Below, piece after piece: positions 8,216 through 16,674 of a stretch of DNA of 64,000 nucleotides. The notes under the pieces are model-generated. The model saw only the letters and a list, made by a program, of their open reading frames with translations, searched no databases and was not told the origin of the DNA. This DNA is from Enhydrobacter sp. Lineage in GTDB: Bacteria; Pseudomonadota; Alphaproteobacteria; Reyranellales; Reyranellaceae. Position 1 is the first letter of the stretch. The number at the start of each line of letters is the position of its first letter. The stretch is from positions 5,265,001-5,329,000 of the forward strand of contig NZ_CP126889.1 of the NCBI RefSeq assembly GCF_030246845.1, read 5' to 3'. The translations under genes were made by a program, and so were the position numbers.

Positions 8216-9654
8216 CGGCCGCGCCCCAGGAAGCGGCGCCGCGCCTCCTTCACGGCGCGCGCGACGTTGGCGGGCGCGGTGCCGCCCAGGCTCCGGCGCG
8301 CCGCCACGGAGGCCTCGACCGTCAGCACGCGGTAGACGGCGCGCGTGATGCGCGGCTCGACCGCCTGCATCTCGCCGAGCGACAGCTTGTCGAGATCGAC
8401 TCCCTTGGCCGCCGCCCTGGCCACCAGCGTGCCGGTGACATGATGGGCCTGGCGGAACGGCAGCCCGAGCTCGCGCACCAGCCAGTCGGCGAGATCGGTC
8501 GCGACCGAATAGTCGGCCGCCGCGACGGCGCGCATGCGTTCGGGGTTGGCCTCGAGGTCGCGCATCATGCCCGCCATGGCGGCAACGCAGAGCTCCAGGG
8601 CATCGGTCGCGTCGAACAGCGGTTCCTTGTCCTCCTGCATGTCCTTGCCATAGGTGAGCGGCAGGCCTTTCATGATGGTGCAGAGTGCCACGAAGGCGCC
8701 GACGATGCGGCCGACCTTGCCGCGCACCAGCTCGGCGGCGTCGGGATTGCGCTTCTGCGGCATGATCGAGCTGCCGGTCGTGAAGGCGTCCGACAGGGCG
8801 ATGAAGCGGAAGGGCGCCGAGCACCAGATGACGATCTCCTCGGCGAGACGCGACAGATGCACGGCGCAAAGCGAGGCGGCGGCGAGGAACTCCACGACAT
8901 AGTCGCGGTCGGACACCGCGTCGAGCGAGTTGGCCATCGGCCGGTCGAAGCCCAGCGCCTTCGCCGTCTTGCGCGGATCGATCGGATGCGGCGAGCCGGC
9001 CAGCGCCGCCGCGCCGAGCGGCGATTCGTTCATCCGCGCCCGGCAGTCGCCGAGGCGGCCGCGGTCGCGGCCCACCATCTCGACATAGGCCAGCAGATGG
9101 TGGCCGAAGGTGATGGGCTGGGCCGTCTGCAGGTGCGTGAAGCCCGGCATGATGGTCGCCGCGTATTCCTCGGCGCGGTCGATCAGGGCGGCCTGCAGGT
9201 CCTGCAGCATCGCGTCGAGCCGATCGATCGCGTCGCGCGCCCACAGCCGCACGTCGAGCGCCACCTGGTCGTTGCGCGAGCGCGCTGTATGCAGCCGCCC
9301 GCCGGCCGGACCGATCAGCGCGGTGAGCCGCGCCTCGACGTTGAAATGGATGTCCTCGAGCCTGGTCGAGAACTTGAACTTGCCGCCCTCGATCTCGGCG
9401 CGGATCTGCCGCAGGCCGCGTCTGATGTCGCGGCCGTCCTTGGCCGTGAGGATGCCCTGCGCCACCAGCATGTCGGCGTGCGCCATCGAGCCCTGGATGT
9501 CCTGGGCATAGAGCCTGCGGTCGAAATCGATCGAGGCGTTGATCCGCTCCATGATCGCCGCCGGGCCGAGCGAGTAGCGGCCGCCCCACATCGCATTGGG
9601 GTCCGTCTTCGTCTTCCGGGTCTTCGTCTTCTGCCGTGCCATAACGCTCGCCAA
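8212..9654 (-). CDS. argH: Argininosuccinate lyase
   Basis: Cleaves argininosuccinate to arginine and fumarate, the last step of arginine synthesis. The 480-residue sequence contains the superfamily signature GSSIMPQKRNPD, the N-terminal MWGGRYS and the substrate-binding HTARSRNDQVA. A short Lys/Thr/Arg-rich N-terminal extension precedes MWGGRYS; an alternative Met four codons downstream (MARQKT) would also work. It is the first gene of the argH-lysA-DUF4175 operon. In many alphaproteobacteria argH is divergent from a tlpA-like gene; here a glycosyltransferase gene sits between them. Confidence 0.97.
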   Translation of the reverse strand: MASVMARQKTKTRKTKTDPNAMWGGRYSLGPAAIMERINASIDFDRRLYAQDIQGSMAHADMLVAQGILTAKDGRDIRRGLRQIRAEIEGGKFKFSTRLEDIHFNVEARLTALIGPAGGRLHTARSRNDQVALDVRLWARDAIDRLDAMLQDLQAALIDRAEEYAATIMPGFTHLQTAQPITFGHHLLAYVEMVGRDRGRLGDCRARMNESPLGAAALAGSPHPIDPRKTAKALGFDRPMANSLDAVSDRDYVVEFLAAASLCAVHLSRLAEEIVIWCSAPFRFIALSDAFTTGSSIMPQKRNPDAAELVRGKVGRIVGAFVALCTIMKGLPLTYGKDMQEDKEPLFDATDALELCVAAMAGMMRDLEANPERMRAVAAADYSVATDLADWLVRELGLPFRQAHHVTGTLVARAAAKGVDLDKLSLGEMQAVEPRITRAVYRVLTVEASVAARRSLGGTAPANVARAVKEARRRFLGRGR

Positions 9655-9793
9655 ACCGTCTCGTGGAACGGGCGCTTATGGCACATCCGATGCCCGATTT
9701 CCTCCCCTCGGCCCCCTTTTGGACACAGGCTGGACACGGCTCGGGCACCGGCACGCTGCCAAGATCGCGGAATCACTCGTCCAGGCCGGCAGC

Positions 9794-10720
9794 ATGGAAC
9801 CGAACATCGAGGGAGCCGAGGCTACCCCTCGCCCGACCCTCTCCGTCATGATCCCGACGCGCAACCGGGCCGACAAGGTGCGGCGGGCAGTCGACAGCAT
9901 CCTCGCCAACTCGTTTCGCGGCTTCGAGTTGATCGTGGTCGATCAGAGCACCGACCCCGCCACCGAACGGGCGCTCGCCGCGATCGACGATCCTCGCCTG
10001 CGCTACATCGCGACCAGCACAGTGGGCGCAGCGGTCTCGCGCAATATCGGCATTCGGGCGAGCCGCGCCGAAACCCTGGTCTTCACCGACGACGACTGCG
10101 TCTGCGACCGCGACTGGCTGGCCTCGATCCTGGCCGAATATGCCGCCGAGCCCACGGCGCTCGGCATCTACGGCCGCGTGATCCCCTACGGCCCGCCGCA
10201 GCCGGGTCTGATCTGTCCCTGCATCAACGAGTCGACCGAGCGGCTGGTGCTCGACGGCCCGGCGATCCCGGCGCAGACGGTGGGCAACGGCAACAACATG
10301 TCATTCAGGAAGGAGGTTTTTCGCAGGGTCGGCCTGTTCATGGAGACGCTGGGCCCCGGAACGCCGATTGGCCATGGCGAGGACACCGAGTTCGCCTATC
10401 GCGTGCTGTGGTCGCGCTGCAAGCTGGTCTATTCGCCGACGCCGGTGGTGCAGCACGACAAGTGGCTGGACGAGGCAGGATTCGCGAAGTTGATGAAAGA
10501 GTCCGTGCGCGGTCTCGGCGCCGTGTTCCTCGCCTACGCCCTTCGTCACGACAGGCTCGCCTTCCTGCAGCTCCTGCGCATCCTCTACCATCTCGCCCGC
10601 AATCGGCTGGCGACCGGGTCGGCCCGTGAGGGTCTCGTCTATTTCGCGACGGGCCTGCTGAAAGGACCGAAGTACCGTTTGTCGAGGCCGCCCCGGCTCG
10701 ACCTCTCGACCGTGGAATGA
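9794..10720 (+). CDS. Glycosyltransferase family 2
   Basis: 308 residues with a GT-A fold: LSVMIPTRNRADKVRRAV at the N-terminus, a nucleotide-sugar binding region, the DxD-like TDDDCVCD near residue 100, and a later GHGEDTEFAYR that corresponds to the acceptor-side ED motif. The frame is open upstream to 9596, but the conserved domain starts right after the ATG at 9794, and the upstream part overlaps the argH start region. The substrate is unknown; possible targets are exopolysaccharide, lipopolysaccharide or glycolipid. It stands alone between argH and the thioredoxin gene. Confidence 0.88.
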   Translation: MEPNIEGAEATPRPTLSVMIPTRNRADKVRRAVDSILANSFRGFELIVVDQSTDPATERALAAIDDPRLRYIATSTVGAAVSRNIGIRASRAETLVFTDDDCVCDRDWLASILAEYAAEPTALGIYGRVIPYGPPQPGLICPCINESTERLVLDGPAIPAQTVGNGNNMSFRKEVFRRVGLFMETLGPGTPIGHGEDTEFAYRVLWSRCKLVYSPTPVVQHDKWLDEAGFAKLMKESVRGLGAVFLAYALRHDRLAFLQLLRILYHLARNRLATGSAREGLVYFATGLLKGPKYRLSRPPRLDLSTVE

Positions 10721-10762
10721 GCGCCTTCCGGGCGCCTGTCCGCGGGTGGTAGAACGCGCGGC

Positions 10763-11332
10763 ATGACCGTCATGCCTCCTCTCGCCCGGCGCACCGGCCG
10801 CCGGCTGGTGCTCGCGAGCCTGCCCATGCTGTTCGCCCTGCCGGCCTGGGCCAATATCGGATCCGGCCTCATCAAGGGTGCGGTACGGCGCTTCCAGCGC
10901 ACCGAGCCGCCCAAGCCGCTGCCGGACGTCGCCTTCATCGCCGCCGATGGCAAGCCGCTCGCCCTCGCCGACTACAAGGGCAAGGTGGTGCTGGTGAACT
11001 TCTGGGCGACGTGGTGCGCGCCCTGCGTCAGCGAGATGCCGAGCCTCGACCAGCTCCAGCAGAAGATGGGCAAGGATGCATTTATCGTCCTGCCGCTCTC
11101 GGTCGACGGCCCGACCCGCGCCAAGGTCGTGCCCTTCTACCAGGACAAAAAGCTCACCGACCTCGGCATCTATTTCGACAAGGGCCGCAAGGCCATGCAG
11201 ACGCTGGGCGTCAGCGTGCTGCCGACCTCCATCCTGATCGACCCTTCCGGCCGCGAGCTCGGCCGCATCGAGGGCGAGGCCGACTGGTCCGCCCCCGAGG
11301 CGGCGGCGCTGATGAAGGCGGCGGGCGGCTGA
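10763..11332 (+). CDS. TlpA-like thiol:disulfide oxidoreductase
   Basis: Periplasmic thioredoxin-fold protein of the TlpA/ResA type. The 189 residues begin with a basic, hydrophobic signal sequence ending at about PAWA (residue 30), then a thioredoxin domain with FWATWCAPC (C85 and C88) and the cis-Pro segment VLPTSILIDPSGRE. Such proteins reduce apocytochrome c or cuproprotein thiols. No ccdA or cytochrome maturation gene is adjacent. It converges with the monooxygenase at 11420; the palindrome at 11361-11417 lies between them. Confidence 0.88.
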   Translation: MTVMPPLARRTGRRLVLASLPMLFALPAWANIGSGLIKGAVRRFQRTEPPKPLPDVAFIAADGKPLALADYKGKVVLVNFWATWCAPCVSEMPSLDQLQQKMGKDAFIVLPLSVDGPTRAKVVPFYQDKKLTDLGIYFDKGRKAMQTLGVSVLPTSILIDPSGRELGRIEGEADWSAPEAAALMKAAGG

Positions 11333-11360
11333 CGACCACCCTACTTATTATGCAATACCG

Positions 11361-11417
11361 GTGCCATCCCGAGCGCAGCGAGGGATCTTTGGGATCCCTC
11401 ACTGTTCGGGATGACAC
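11361..11417. repeat. Type A palindromic repeat (TCATCCCGAGCG family), copy 1
   Basis: Left arm GCCATCCCGAGCGCAGCGAG followed by GGATCTTT, then a shortened right arm GGGATCCCTCACTGTTCGGG ending in ATGACAC. The two arms can form a hairpin. It fills the 87-base gap between two convergent genes and could serve as a bidirectional terminator, although no U-run is present. Confidence 0.85.
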
Positions 11418-11419
11418 GG

Positions 11420-12943
11420 TCAGGCCGCCGTCACGGCCACTTTGCCGCCATACACGAACGCCGCATCGTCGAGGTCGATCGCCGGGAACTCGTTCTTCTC
11501 GCGCCAGTAGTCCTGGGTGTGCTGCCATTCGCGCTTGGCGCCGCGCTTCGGCAGCAAATGCAGGCCGCGCATCACGTAGCCGGGATTGAAGTTGTCGGTG
11601 TCGATCCAGGGCAGGAGCGGCATGTCCTTGTCCTCCGGGCGCAGCGCGACCTCGACCCGGCTTGCGCCCTTCTCCTTCATGTGCTCGAGCAGCCGGCAGA
11701 CGAAGTCGCCCACGAGGTCGGCGCGCAGGGTCCAGCTCGCGCGGAAATAGCCGAACACCCAGACCATGTTGGGCACGCCGGTGAACATCATGCCGCGATA
11801 GGTGACGGTGTCGGCGAAATCGAGCGGCTTGCCGTCGATCTCGAAGGCGATGTCGCCCAAGACGTTGAGATGGAAGCCGGTCGCGGTGACGATGATGTCG
11901 GCCTCCAGCACCTTGCCCGACTTCAGCGCGATGCCGGTCTCGGTGAAGCGCTCGATCTCGTCGGTCACGACCGAGGCCTTGCCGGCGCGGATGCCCTGGA
12001 ACAGGTCGCCGTCGGGCACGAAGGCGATGCGCTGGCGCCACGGCCGGTAGCGCGGCGTGAAGTGCGTGGCGATGTCGTAGTCGGGTCCGACATAGGCGCG
12101 CACGCCGGCCAGCAGCTCGTCCCTCACCTTGTCCGGCTCCTCGAACGAGCGGCGGGTGAAGACGGCCTGGTCGTGCAGGATCTTGCGCCGCACGATCTCG
12201 TGGATCCAGCTCTCGTCGACCTCGAGCTGGCGCAGCGTGTCGGCGAGGTCGTTGGCGTTGCGCGCCGGGATGAAATAGGTGGGCGAGCGCTGCAGCATCG
12301 TGACATGGGCGCAGTCGTCCGCGACCGCCGGCACCACCGTCGCCGCGGTGGCGCCCGAGCCGATCACGATCATCCGCTTGCCCTTGTAGTCGAGATCGTC
12401 GGGCCAGGTCTGCGGATGGACGATGCGGCCCTTGTAGTCGGCCATGCCAGGCCATTGCGGCGTGTAGCCCTCCGAATGGCGGTAGTAGCCCTGACACATC
12501 CACAGGAAGTTCGCGGTGACGCGGAAGGATTCACCCGTATCGCTGCGGGTGCCTTCGATCGTCCAGAGATTGTCGGCGCTCGACCAGCGCGCCGAGGCGA
12601 TGGCGTGGCGATAGCGGATATGGCGCGCGAGGTCGTTCTCCTCGATCACCTCGCCCATGTAGCGCAGGATCTCCTCCGCCGTGGCGATCGGCGCGCCGGT
12701 CCAGGGCTTGAAGCGATAGCCGAAGGTATAGAGATCGCTGTCGGAGCGGATGCCGGGATAGCGATGCGTGATCCAGGTGCCGCCGAAGCTCTCCTGCGAT
12801 TCCAGCACCACGAAGCTCCCGGGGCACTGGGTGCGCAGATGGTAGGCGCCGCCGACGCCGGAAATGCCGGCGCCCACGATCAGGACGTCGAAATGCTCGG
12901 TAGTCGTTGCCGCTGGACGGGCGGACGTGAGCGTGTCGGGCAT
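11420..12943 (-). CDS. Flavin-containing monooxygenase, Baeyer-Villiger type
   Basis: 507-residue FAD- and NADPH-dependent monooxygenase. The FAD motif GAGISGVGGAYHL lies near residue 27, the GGTW segment follows, and the NADPH motif is GSGATAATVVPA near residue 190. The sequence YKGRIVHPQTWP fits the Baeyer-Villiger fingerprint FxGxxxHxxxWP with Tyr in the first position. It therefore probably oxygenates a ketone to an ester or lactone; N- or S-oxidation is possible. It starts 12 bases after the M81 peptidase stop, so the two probably form an operon. The natural substrate cannot be read from the sequence. Confidence 0.9.
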   Translation of the reverse strand: MPDTLTSARPAATTTEHFDVLIVGAGISGVGGAYHLRTQCPGSFVVLESQESFGGTWITHRYPGIRSDSDLYTFGYRFKPWTGAPIATAEEILRYMGEVIEENDLARHIRYRHAIASARWSSADNLWTIEGTRSDTGESFRVTANFLWMCQGYYRHSEGYTPQWPGMADYKGRIVHPQTWPDDLDYKGKRMIVIGSGATAATVVPAVADDCAHVTMLQRSPTYFIPARNANDLADTLRQLEVDESWIHEIVRRKILHDQAVFTRRSFEEPDKVRDELLAGVRAYVGPDYDIATHFTPRYRPWRQRIAFVPDGDLFQGIRAGKASVVTDEIERFTETGIALKSGKVLEADIIVTATGFHLNVLGDIAFEIDGKPLDFADTVTYRGMMFTGVPNMVWVFGYFRASWTLRADLVGDFVCRLLEHMKEKGASRVEVALRPEDKDMPLLPWIDTDNFNPGYVMRGLHLLPKRGAKREWQHTQDYWREKNEFPAIDLDDAAFVYGGKVAVTAA

Positions 12944-12955
12944 GGGATACCGTGC

Positions 12956-14440
12956 TTATGGAAATTGCGGGGTGCCGTAGGGATAGAACTTCTTCAGGTC
13001 TACGTGCTGATAGGGCAATCCGTCCAGCCGTACAGTTCCGAGATACGGCTGGTCCGGTTCGACCAGCAGAATTGTCTTGGCGAAGCCGCTGTCGTCGAAG
13101 CCGCGGCGGAAATGCACCCGCGACTTGATCGCGATCACCTTGAAGCGGGCGAGGTCGACGGCAAACCCCTCGAAGTCGGACGGCTCCATGACCTGGGTGA
13201 GATAGCGGCTGAGCAGCAGCACATTGCCGCGGCCGAAGCCGACGCCGACCCAGAACATGCCGTGCGCCTCCGTCACGCCCACGACCTTGCCCTGGACGCG
13301 CACCGGTGGTCCGGCCGATTCGTCGACCCGGCCGCCCACCTCCATGTCGAACGGATCGCCCGCCTTCACGCCCTTGGCCGCAAGCGCGTCGATCGCCTGG
13401 GCATCGGCGACGGTGGCGATCAGCACGTCCGACAGATCCTGCGCGATCACCTCTTTCAGGGTCCAAGTGGCATAGCCCGAGCGGTCGCTGTGATCCGCCA
13501 GCACGACCGGCGTCGCGCCGCGCGCCACCGCCTCCTTGGCCAGCTTCACGCCCTCGGCGATCCGATGGACGGTCGCCGACTTCAGCAGCGCCTCGCGCCG
13601 CCGCCACGCCCAGGCCGCCATGTCGTCGGCCACCTTGCGGGCGAGCGCCGGATTGCCGTTGGTCATGGCCTGGATCGTCATGCCCACGTCCGGCACGTCG
13701 GCGAAGGGAAAGCCGAAGAAGACATTCACATAGACGTCCGGCTCGCGCGCCTCCCATACCAGCGCGCGCTGCACCAGATCCATCCACGGCGAGGCGCCGG
13801 TCCATTGCAGGACGGTGGGCGAGATGATCGGCACCTTCACCGTGACGGTGCTCGGCCGGTAGTCGCCGCGGATTGAGCGGACCAACATGCGCGCCGCGCG
13901 CTGCCCCTGCAGGTGGCTGTCGTAGTGCGGGAAATACTTCACGGTGAAGGCCATGTCGGCCTCGCGCAGGAATTCCGCGTCCTCGTTGCCGTGCGGATCG
14001 AAAGTGCCGACGATGAAGGCCTTGCGGCCCACGACCTCGCGCACGCGCCGCGCGATGTCGGCTTCCGGCCGCGCCACGCCGCGCACGCCCATGGCGCCGT
14101 GCAGGCTGAGATAGACGCCGTCGAACGGCCCCTTCGCCTTCAGCCCCGCGATCATCTTGCCGAGGAACGTCTCGTACGCTTCGGTCGTGATCCAGCCCGA
14201 GCCGGTGCCGGTGCGCGGCCAGAGCGGCGATTCGATGCCGACCAGCTCGACGCCATCGTATTCGCGCGCCACCTTCACGAACCCGCCCATGTAGGATTTG
14301 GCATCGTGCGCCAGCAGCGCCTCGCCCTTCGCCGGCGAGCCCGCGTAGACGAAATCGTCGAGCGTCGTGTCGTTCTTGAGGAAGGTGACGGTCTCGTGGG
14401 CGAAGTGCAGGACGGCGATGCGGATCGGCTTCTGGGTCAT
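12956..14440 (-). CDS. M81 family metallopeptidase (MlrC-like)
   Basis: 494 residues similar to MlrC, the microcystinase accessory metallopeptidase, whose relatives occur in many Proteobacteria that do not degrade microcystin. It starts MTQKPIRIAVLHFAHETVTF (the family motif is usually HETNTF), and later has YLSLHGAM and GTFDPHGNEDAEF, which carry probable metal-binding residues. A further upstream in-frame start exists at 14542 but overlaps the divergent regulator gene at 14472; the Met at 14440 matches the family start. It lies upstream of the monooxygenase in the same operon. The likely role is hydrolysis of small cyclic amides or peptides. Confidence 0.9.
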   Translation of the reverse strand: MTQKPIRIAVLHFAHETVTFLKNDTTLDDFVYAGSPAKGEALLAHDAKSYMGGFVKVAREYDGVELVGIESPLWPRTGTGSGWITTEAYETFLGKMIAGLKAKGPFDGVYLSLHGAMGVRGVARPEADIARRVREVVGRKAFIVGTFDPHGNEDAEFLREADMAFTVKYFPHYDSHLQGQRAARMLVRSIRGDYRPSTVTVKVPIISPTVLQWTGASPWMDLVQRALVWEAREPDVYVNVFFGFPFADVPDVGMTIQAMTNGNPALARKVADDMAAWAWRRREALLKSATVHRIAEGVKLAKEAVARGATPVVLADHSDRSGYATWTLKEVIAQDLSDVLIATVADAQAIDALAAKGVKAGDPFDMEVGGRVDESAGPPVRVQGKVVGVTEAHGMFWVGVGFGRGNVLLLSRYLTQVMEPSDFEGFAVDLARFKVIAIKSRVHFRRGFDDSGFAKTILLVEPDQPYLGTVRLDGLPYQHVDLKKFYPYGTPQFP

Positions 14441-14471
14441 GCCGGCGAGTTTGGTGCATAATGCGGCGGAG

Positions 14472-15407
14472 ATGAAGCTGCCTTCCGCGACGAGCGCCAT
14501 CACGATCGAGCTGACCGCGGTGCTCGTGGCGCTGACCGCCAACGAGCCGCAGGTGCTGACGCTGGAAGACGGCGCGCTCCTGCCGTCGGGGCCGTTCGAA
14601 TCGGAGCATCCGACGCTGCAGACCGGCCTGCGCGCCTGGGTCGAGGCGCAGACCCACCACCCGCTGGGCTATGTCGAGCAGCTCTACACCTTCGCCGACC
14701 GCAATCGCGCGGCGGAAGGCGGCCGGCGCATCGTCTCGATCAGCTATCTCGGCCTCACCCGCGAGCGGCTGTCGCGCGGCGCGCGCGATCCCGAGTGGCG
14801 CAACTGGTACCGCTATTTCCCGTGGGAGGACTGGCGCCGGGGCGCGGCGCCGGTGGTGGCGAAGGAGATCCTGCCGCGGCTGCGCAAATGGAGCGAGTCG
14901 GCCGGCGATGCCGTCCAGAAGCGCGACCGACGCCAGCGTATCGAGATCAATTTCGGCGACGGCAGGAAGCAGTGGAACGAGGACCTCGTGCTGCAGCGCT
15001 ACGAGCTGCTCTACGAAGCGGGCCTGGTTCCCGAGGCCGGTTCGGCGCGGCATCCGGTGGTCGATCCCCTGCCCGGCATGGCGATGCGCCACGACCATCG
15101 CCGCATCCTCGCCACCGGAATCGCGCGCCTGCGGGCGAAGATCAAGTACCGGCCGGTCGTGTTCGAGCTGATGCCCGTGACCTTCACGCTGCTGCAGTTG
15201 CAGCGCGCCGTCGAGGCGCTGGCCGGCCGGCCGCTGCACAAGCAGAACTTCCGCCGGCTGATCGACCAGCAGGGCCTGGTCGAGGAAACCGGGGCCATCA
15301 CCTCGCAGACCGCCGGCCGGCCGGCCAAGCTCTACCGCTTCAGCCGCGCAGTCGTGCTCGAGCGCGCCTTCGGCGGCACCAAGCTCCCGCTCTCACGATC
15401 GGTCTGA
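14472..15407 (+). CDS. nadQ: NAD biosynthesis regulator, NadQ-like (Nudix-like plus winged helix)
   Basis: 311-residue predicted transcription factor located directly upstream of nadABC. The N-terminal part (about 10-200) resembles a Nudix fold like that of the NrtR and NadQ regulators, including TIELTAVLVALTANEPQVL and YVEQLYTFADRNR. The C-terminal part has VTFTLLQLQRAVEALAGRPL, NFRRLIDQQGLVEETG and GRPAKLYRF, typical of the winged-helix domain in this group. NadQ-type regulators repress nadABC in alphaproteobacteria. Here two palindromes precede nadA, which supports this role. The ATG at 14472 is 31 bases from the start of the divergent M81 gene. NrtR is the alternative family assignment. 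Confidence 0.8.
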   Translation: MKLPSATSAITIELTAVLVALTANEPQVLTLEDGALLPSGPFESEHPTLQTGLRAWVEAQTHHPLGYVEQLYTFADRNRAAEGGRRIVSISYLGLTRERLSRGARDPEWRNWYRYFPWEDWRRGAAPVVAKEILPRLRKWSESAGDAVQKRDRRQRIEINFGDGRKQWNEDLVLQRYELLYEAGLVPEAGSARHPVVDPLPGMAMRHDHRRILATGIARLRAKIKYRPVVFELMPVTFTLLQLQRAVEALAGRPLHKQNFRRLIDQQGLVEETGAITSQTAGRPAKLYRFSRAVVLERAFGGTKLPLSRSV

Positions 15408-15503
15408 GACTGCCAACAGATTGGTGCCATCCCGAGCCCGAAACGGACCGAGGCCGGCGACTCCGACGTCTGAGACTACCAACAGATTGGTGTCATCCCG
15501 AGC
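15402..15503. repeat. Short direct duplication at the 3' end of nadQ
   Basis: The stretch at about 15402-15438 (GTCTGAGACTGCCAACAGAT followed by TGGTGCCATCCCGAGC) recurs at about 15468-15503 with two or three substitutions. The first copy contains the nadQ stop codon. Both copies run into the left arm of a type A repeat, so a repeat arm together with its flank has been duplicated, leaving one degenerate and one complete copy. Confidence 0.8.
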
Positions 15504-15561
15504 GGAGCGAGGGATCCTTTGTCGGCACGCGAAAGATCCCTCACTGCGTTCGGGATGACAC
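15490..15561. repeat. Type A palindromic repeat, copy 2
   Basis: Complete inverted pair: GTCATCCCGAGCGGAGCGAG with GGATCC on the left, and GATCCCTCACTGCGTTCGGG with ATGACAC on the right, separated by about 20 bases. It lies between the nadQ stop and the nadA promoter and may end nadQ transcription. Confidence 0.85.
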
Positions 15562-15608
15562 GATGAGTGTGACGCCGCCGCTCCTCAAAACAACCGTAAT
15601 ATCAGCCC

Positions 15609-15662
15609 TTGACATCTATAATGCTCAATACCAGCATAATTAATACTCTCTTTGAGCATATT
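15609..15662 (+). promoter_or_regulatory. nadA promoter region with two NadQ-type operators
   Basis: Two AT-rich palindromes stand out from the high-GC background. Site 1 is ATAATGCT...AGCATAAT (15618-15640) and site 2 is AATA.TCTC...GAG..TATT (15642-15662), whose right arm GAGCATATT is the complement of AATATGCTC. They share the half-site AATATGCTC. A TTGACA box (15609-15614) precedes site 1, so a repressor bound at both would cover the promoter. A CATAAT at 15635-15640 could be the -10, although the spacing of 20 is long. nadA starts at 15671. Binding by the NadQ-like protein is inferred. Confidence 0.75.
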
Positions 15663-15670
15663 GGTGTTGC

Positions 15671-16663
15671 ATGTCCGTTTCCGTACCCTCCCCCGACCCG
15701 ATGATCCGCACCGCGCCGCTTTACGACCGCGTGAAATCGGTGATCCCCTCGATCGAATGGCCGGCCTTCGCCGAGGACATCGACGCCATCCTGCGGCTGA
15801 AGCACAAGCGCGATGCCGTGATCCTGGCGCACAATTATCAGACGCCCGAGATCTTCCACTGCGTCGCCGACATCGTGGGCGACAGCCTGGCCCTCGCCCG
15901 CGAAGCGGCGAAGACCGACGCGAAGACGATCGTGCTGGCCGGCGTGCACTTCATGGCCGAGACCGCGAAGCTCCTGAACCCGCGGAAGCGCGTGCTGATC
16001 CCCGACCTGCGGGCCGGCTGCTCGCTCGCCGAGTCGATCACGCCGGCCGACGTGCGCCTGCTGCGCGCACGCTATCCCGGCGTGCCGATCGTCACCTACG
16101 TCAACACCTCGGCCGCCGTGAAGGCCGAGAGCGACATCTGCTGCACCTCGGGCAATGCGAGGAAGATCGTCGAGAGCCTGGACGCGCCCAAGGTCATCAT
16201 GTTGCCCGACGAGTACCTCGCGCAGAACATCGCCCGCGAGACCGGCGTCGAGATCGTCACCTGGGCGGGCCACTGCGAAGTACACGAGCGCTTTTCGGCG
16301 AAGGACGTCCGCCAGCTCCGCGCAGGCCACCCCGGCGTGGTCGTGCTGGCCCATCCCGAATGCCCGCCCGACGTGGTGGCCGAGGCGGATTTCGCCGGCT
16401 CCACCGCGGCCATGGTCGACTACGTCGCCGAGCGCCAGCCGACGCGCGTCGTCCTGATGACCGAATGTTCGATGAGCGACAACGTTGCCGTCCAGAACCC
16501 CAAGGTCGAGTTCATCCGGCCGTGCAATCTCTGCCCGCACATGAAGCGCATCACGCTCGCCAAGATCCGGCAGTCGCTTGAGACGCTAAGCCACGAGGTG
16601 ACGATCGATCCCGCCGTCGCCGAGCCGGCGCGACGCGCCGTCGAGCGCATGCTCGCGATCTGA
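15671..16663 (+). CDS. nadA: Quinolinate synthase
   Basis: Condenses iminoaspartate with dihydroxyacetone phosphate to quinolinate, using a [4Fe-4S] cluster. The 330-residue protein has AVILAHNYQTPEI, FMAETAKLLNP, RAGCSLAESI, VTYVNTSAAVKAESDICCTS and the C-terminal FIRPCNLCPHMKRIT. The cluster cysteines fit RAGC, the TEC (LMTECSM) segment and CNLC. It is the first gene of nadABC, behind the two palindromic operators, and is followed after 11 bases by nadB. Confidence 0.97.
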   Translation: MSVSVPSPDPMIRTAPLYDRVKSVIPSIEWPAFAEDIDAILRLKHKRDAVILAHNYQTPEIFHCVADIVGDSLALAREAAKTDAKTIVLAGVHFMAETAKLLNPRKRVLIPDLRAGCSLAESITPADVRLLRARYPGVPIVTYVNTSAAVKAESDICCTSGNARKIVESLDAPKVIMLPDEYLAQNIARETGVEIVTWAGHCEVHERFSAKDVRQLRAGHPGVVVLAHPECPPDVVAEADFAGSTAAMVDYVAERQPTRVVLMTECSMSDNVAVQNPKVEFIRPCNLCPHMKRITLAKIRQSLETLSHEVTIDPAVAEPARRAVERMLAI

Positions 16664-16674
16664 CGGAGGTCACC

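Noticed and set aside
11411..13876. 821-codon plus-strand frame
   Set aside because: It lies antisense to the monooxygenase and M81 peptidase genes, which have clear motifs.
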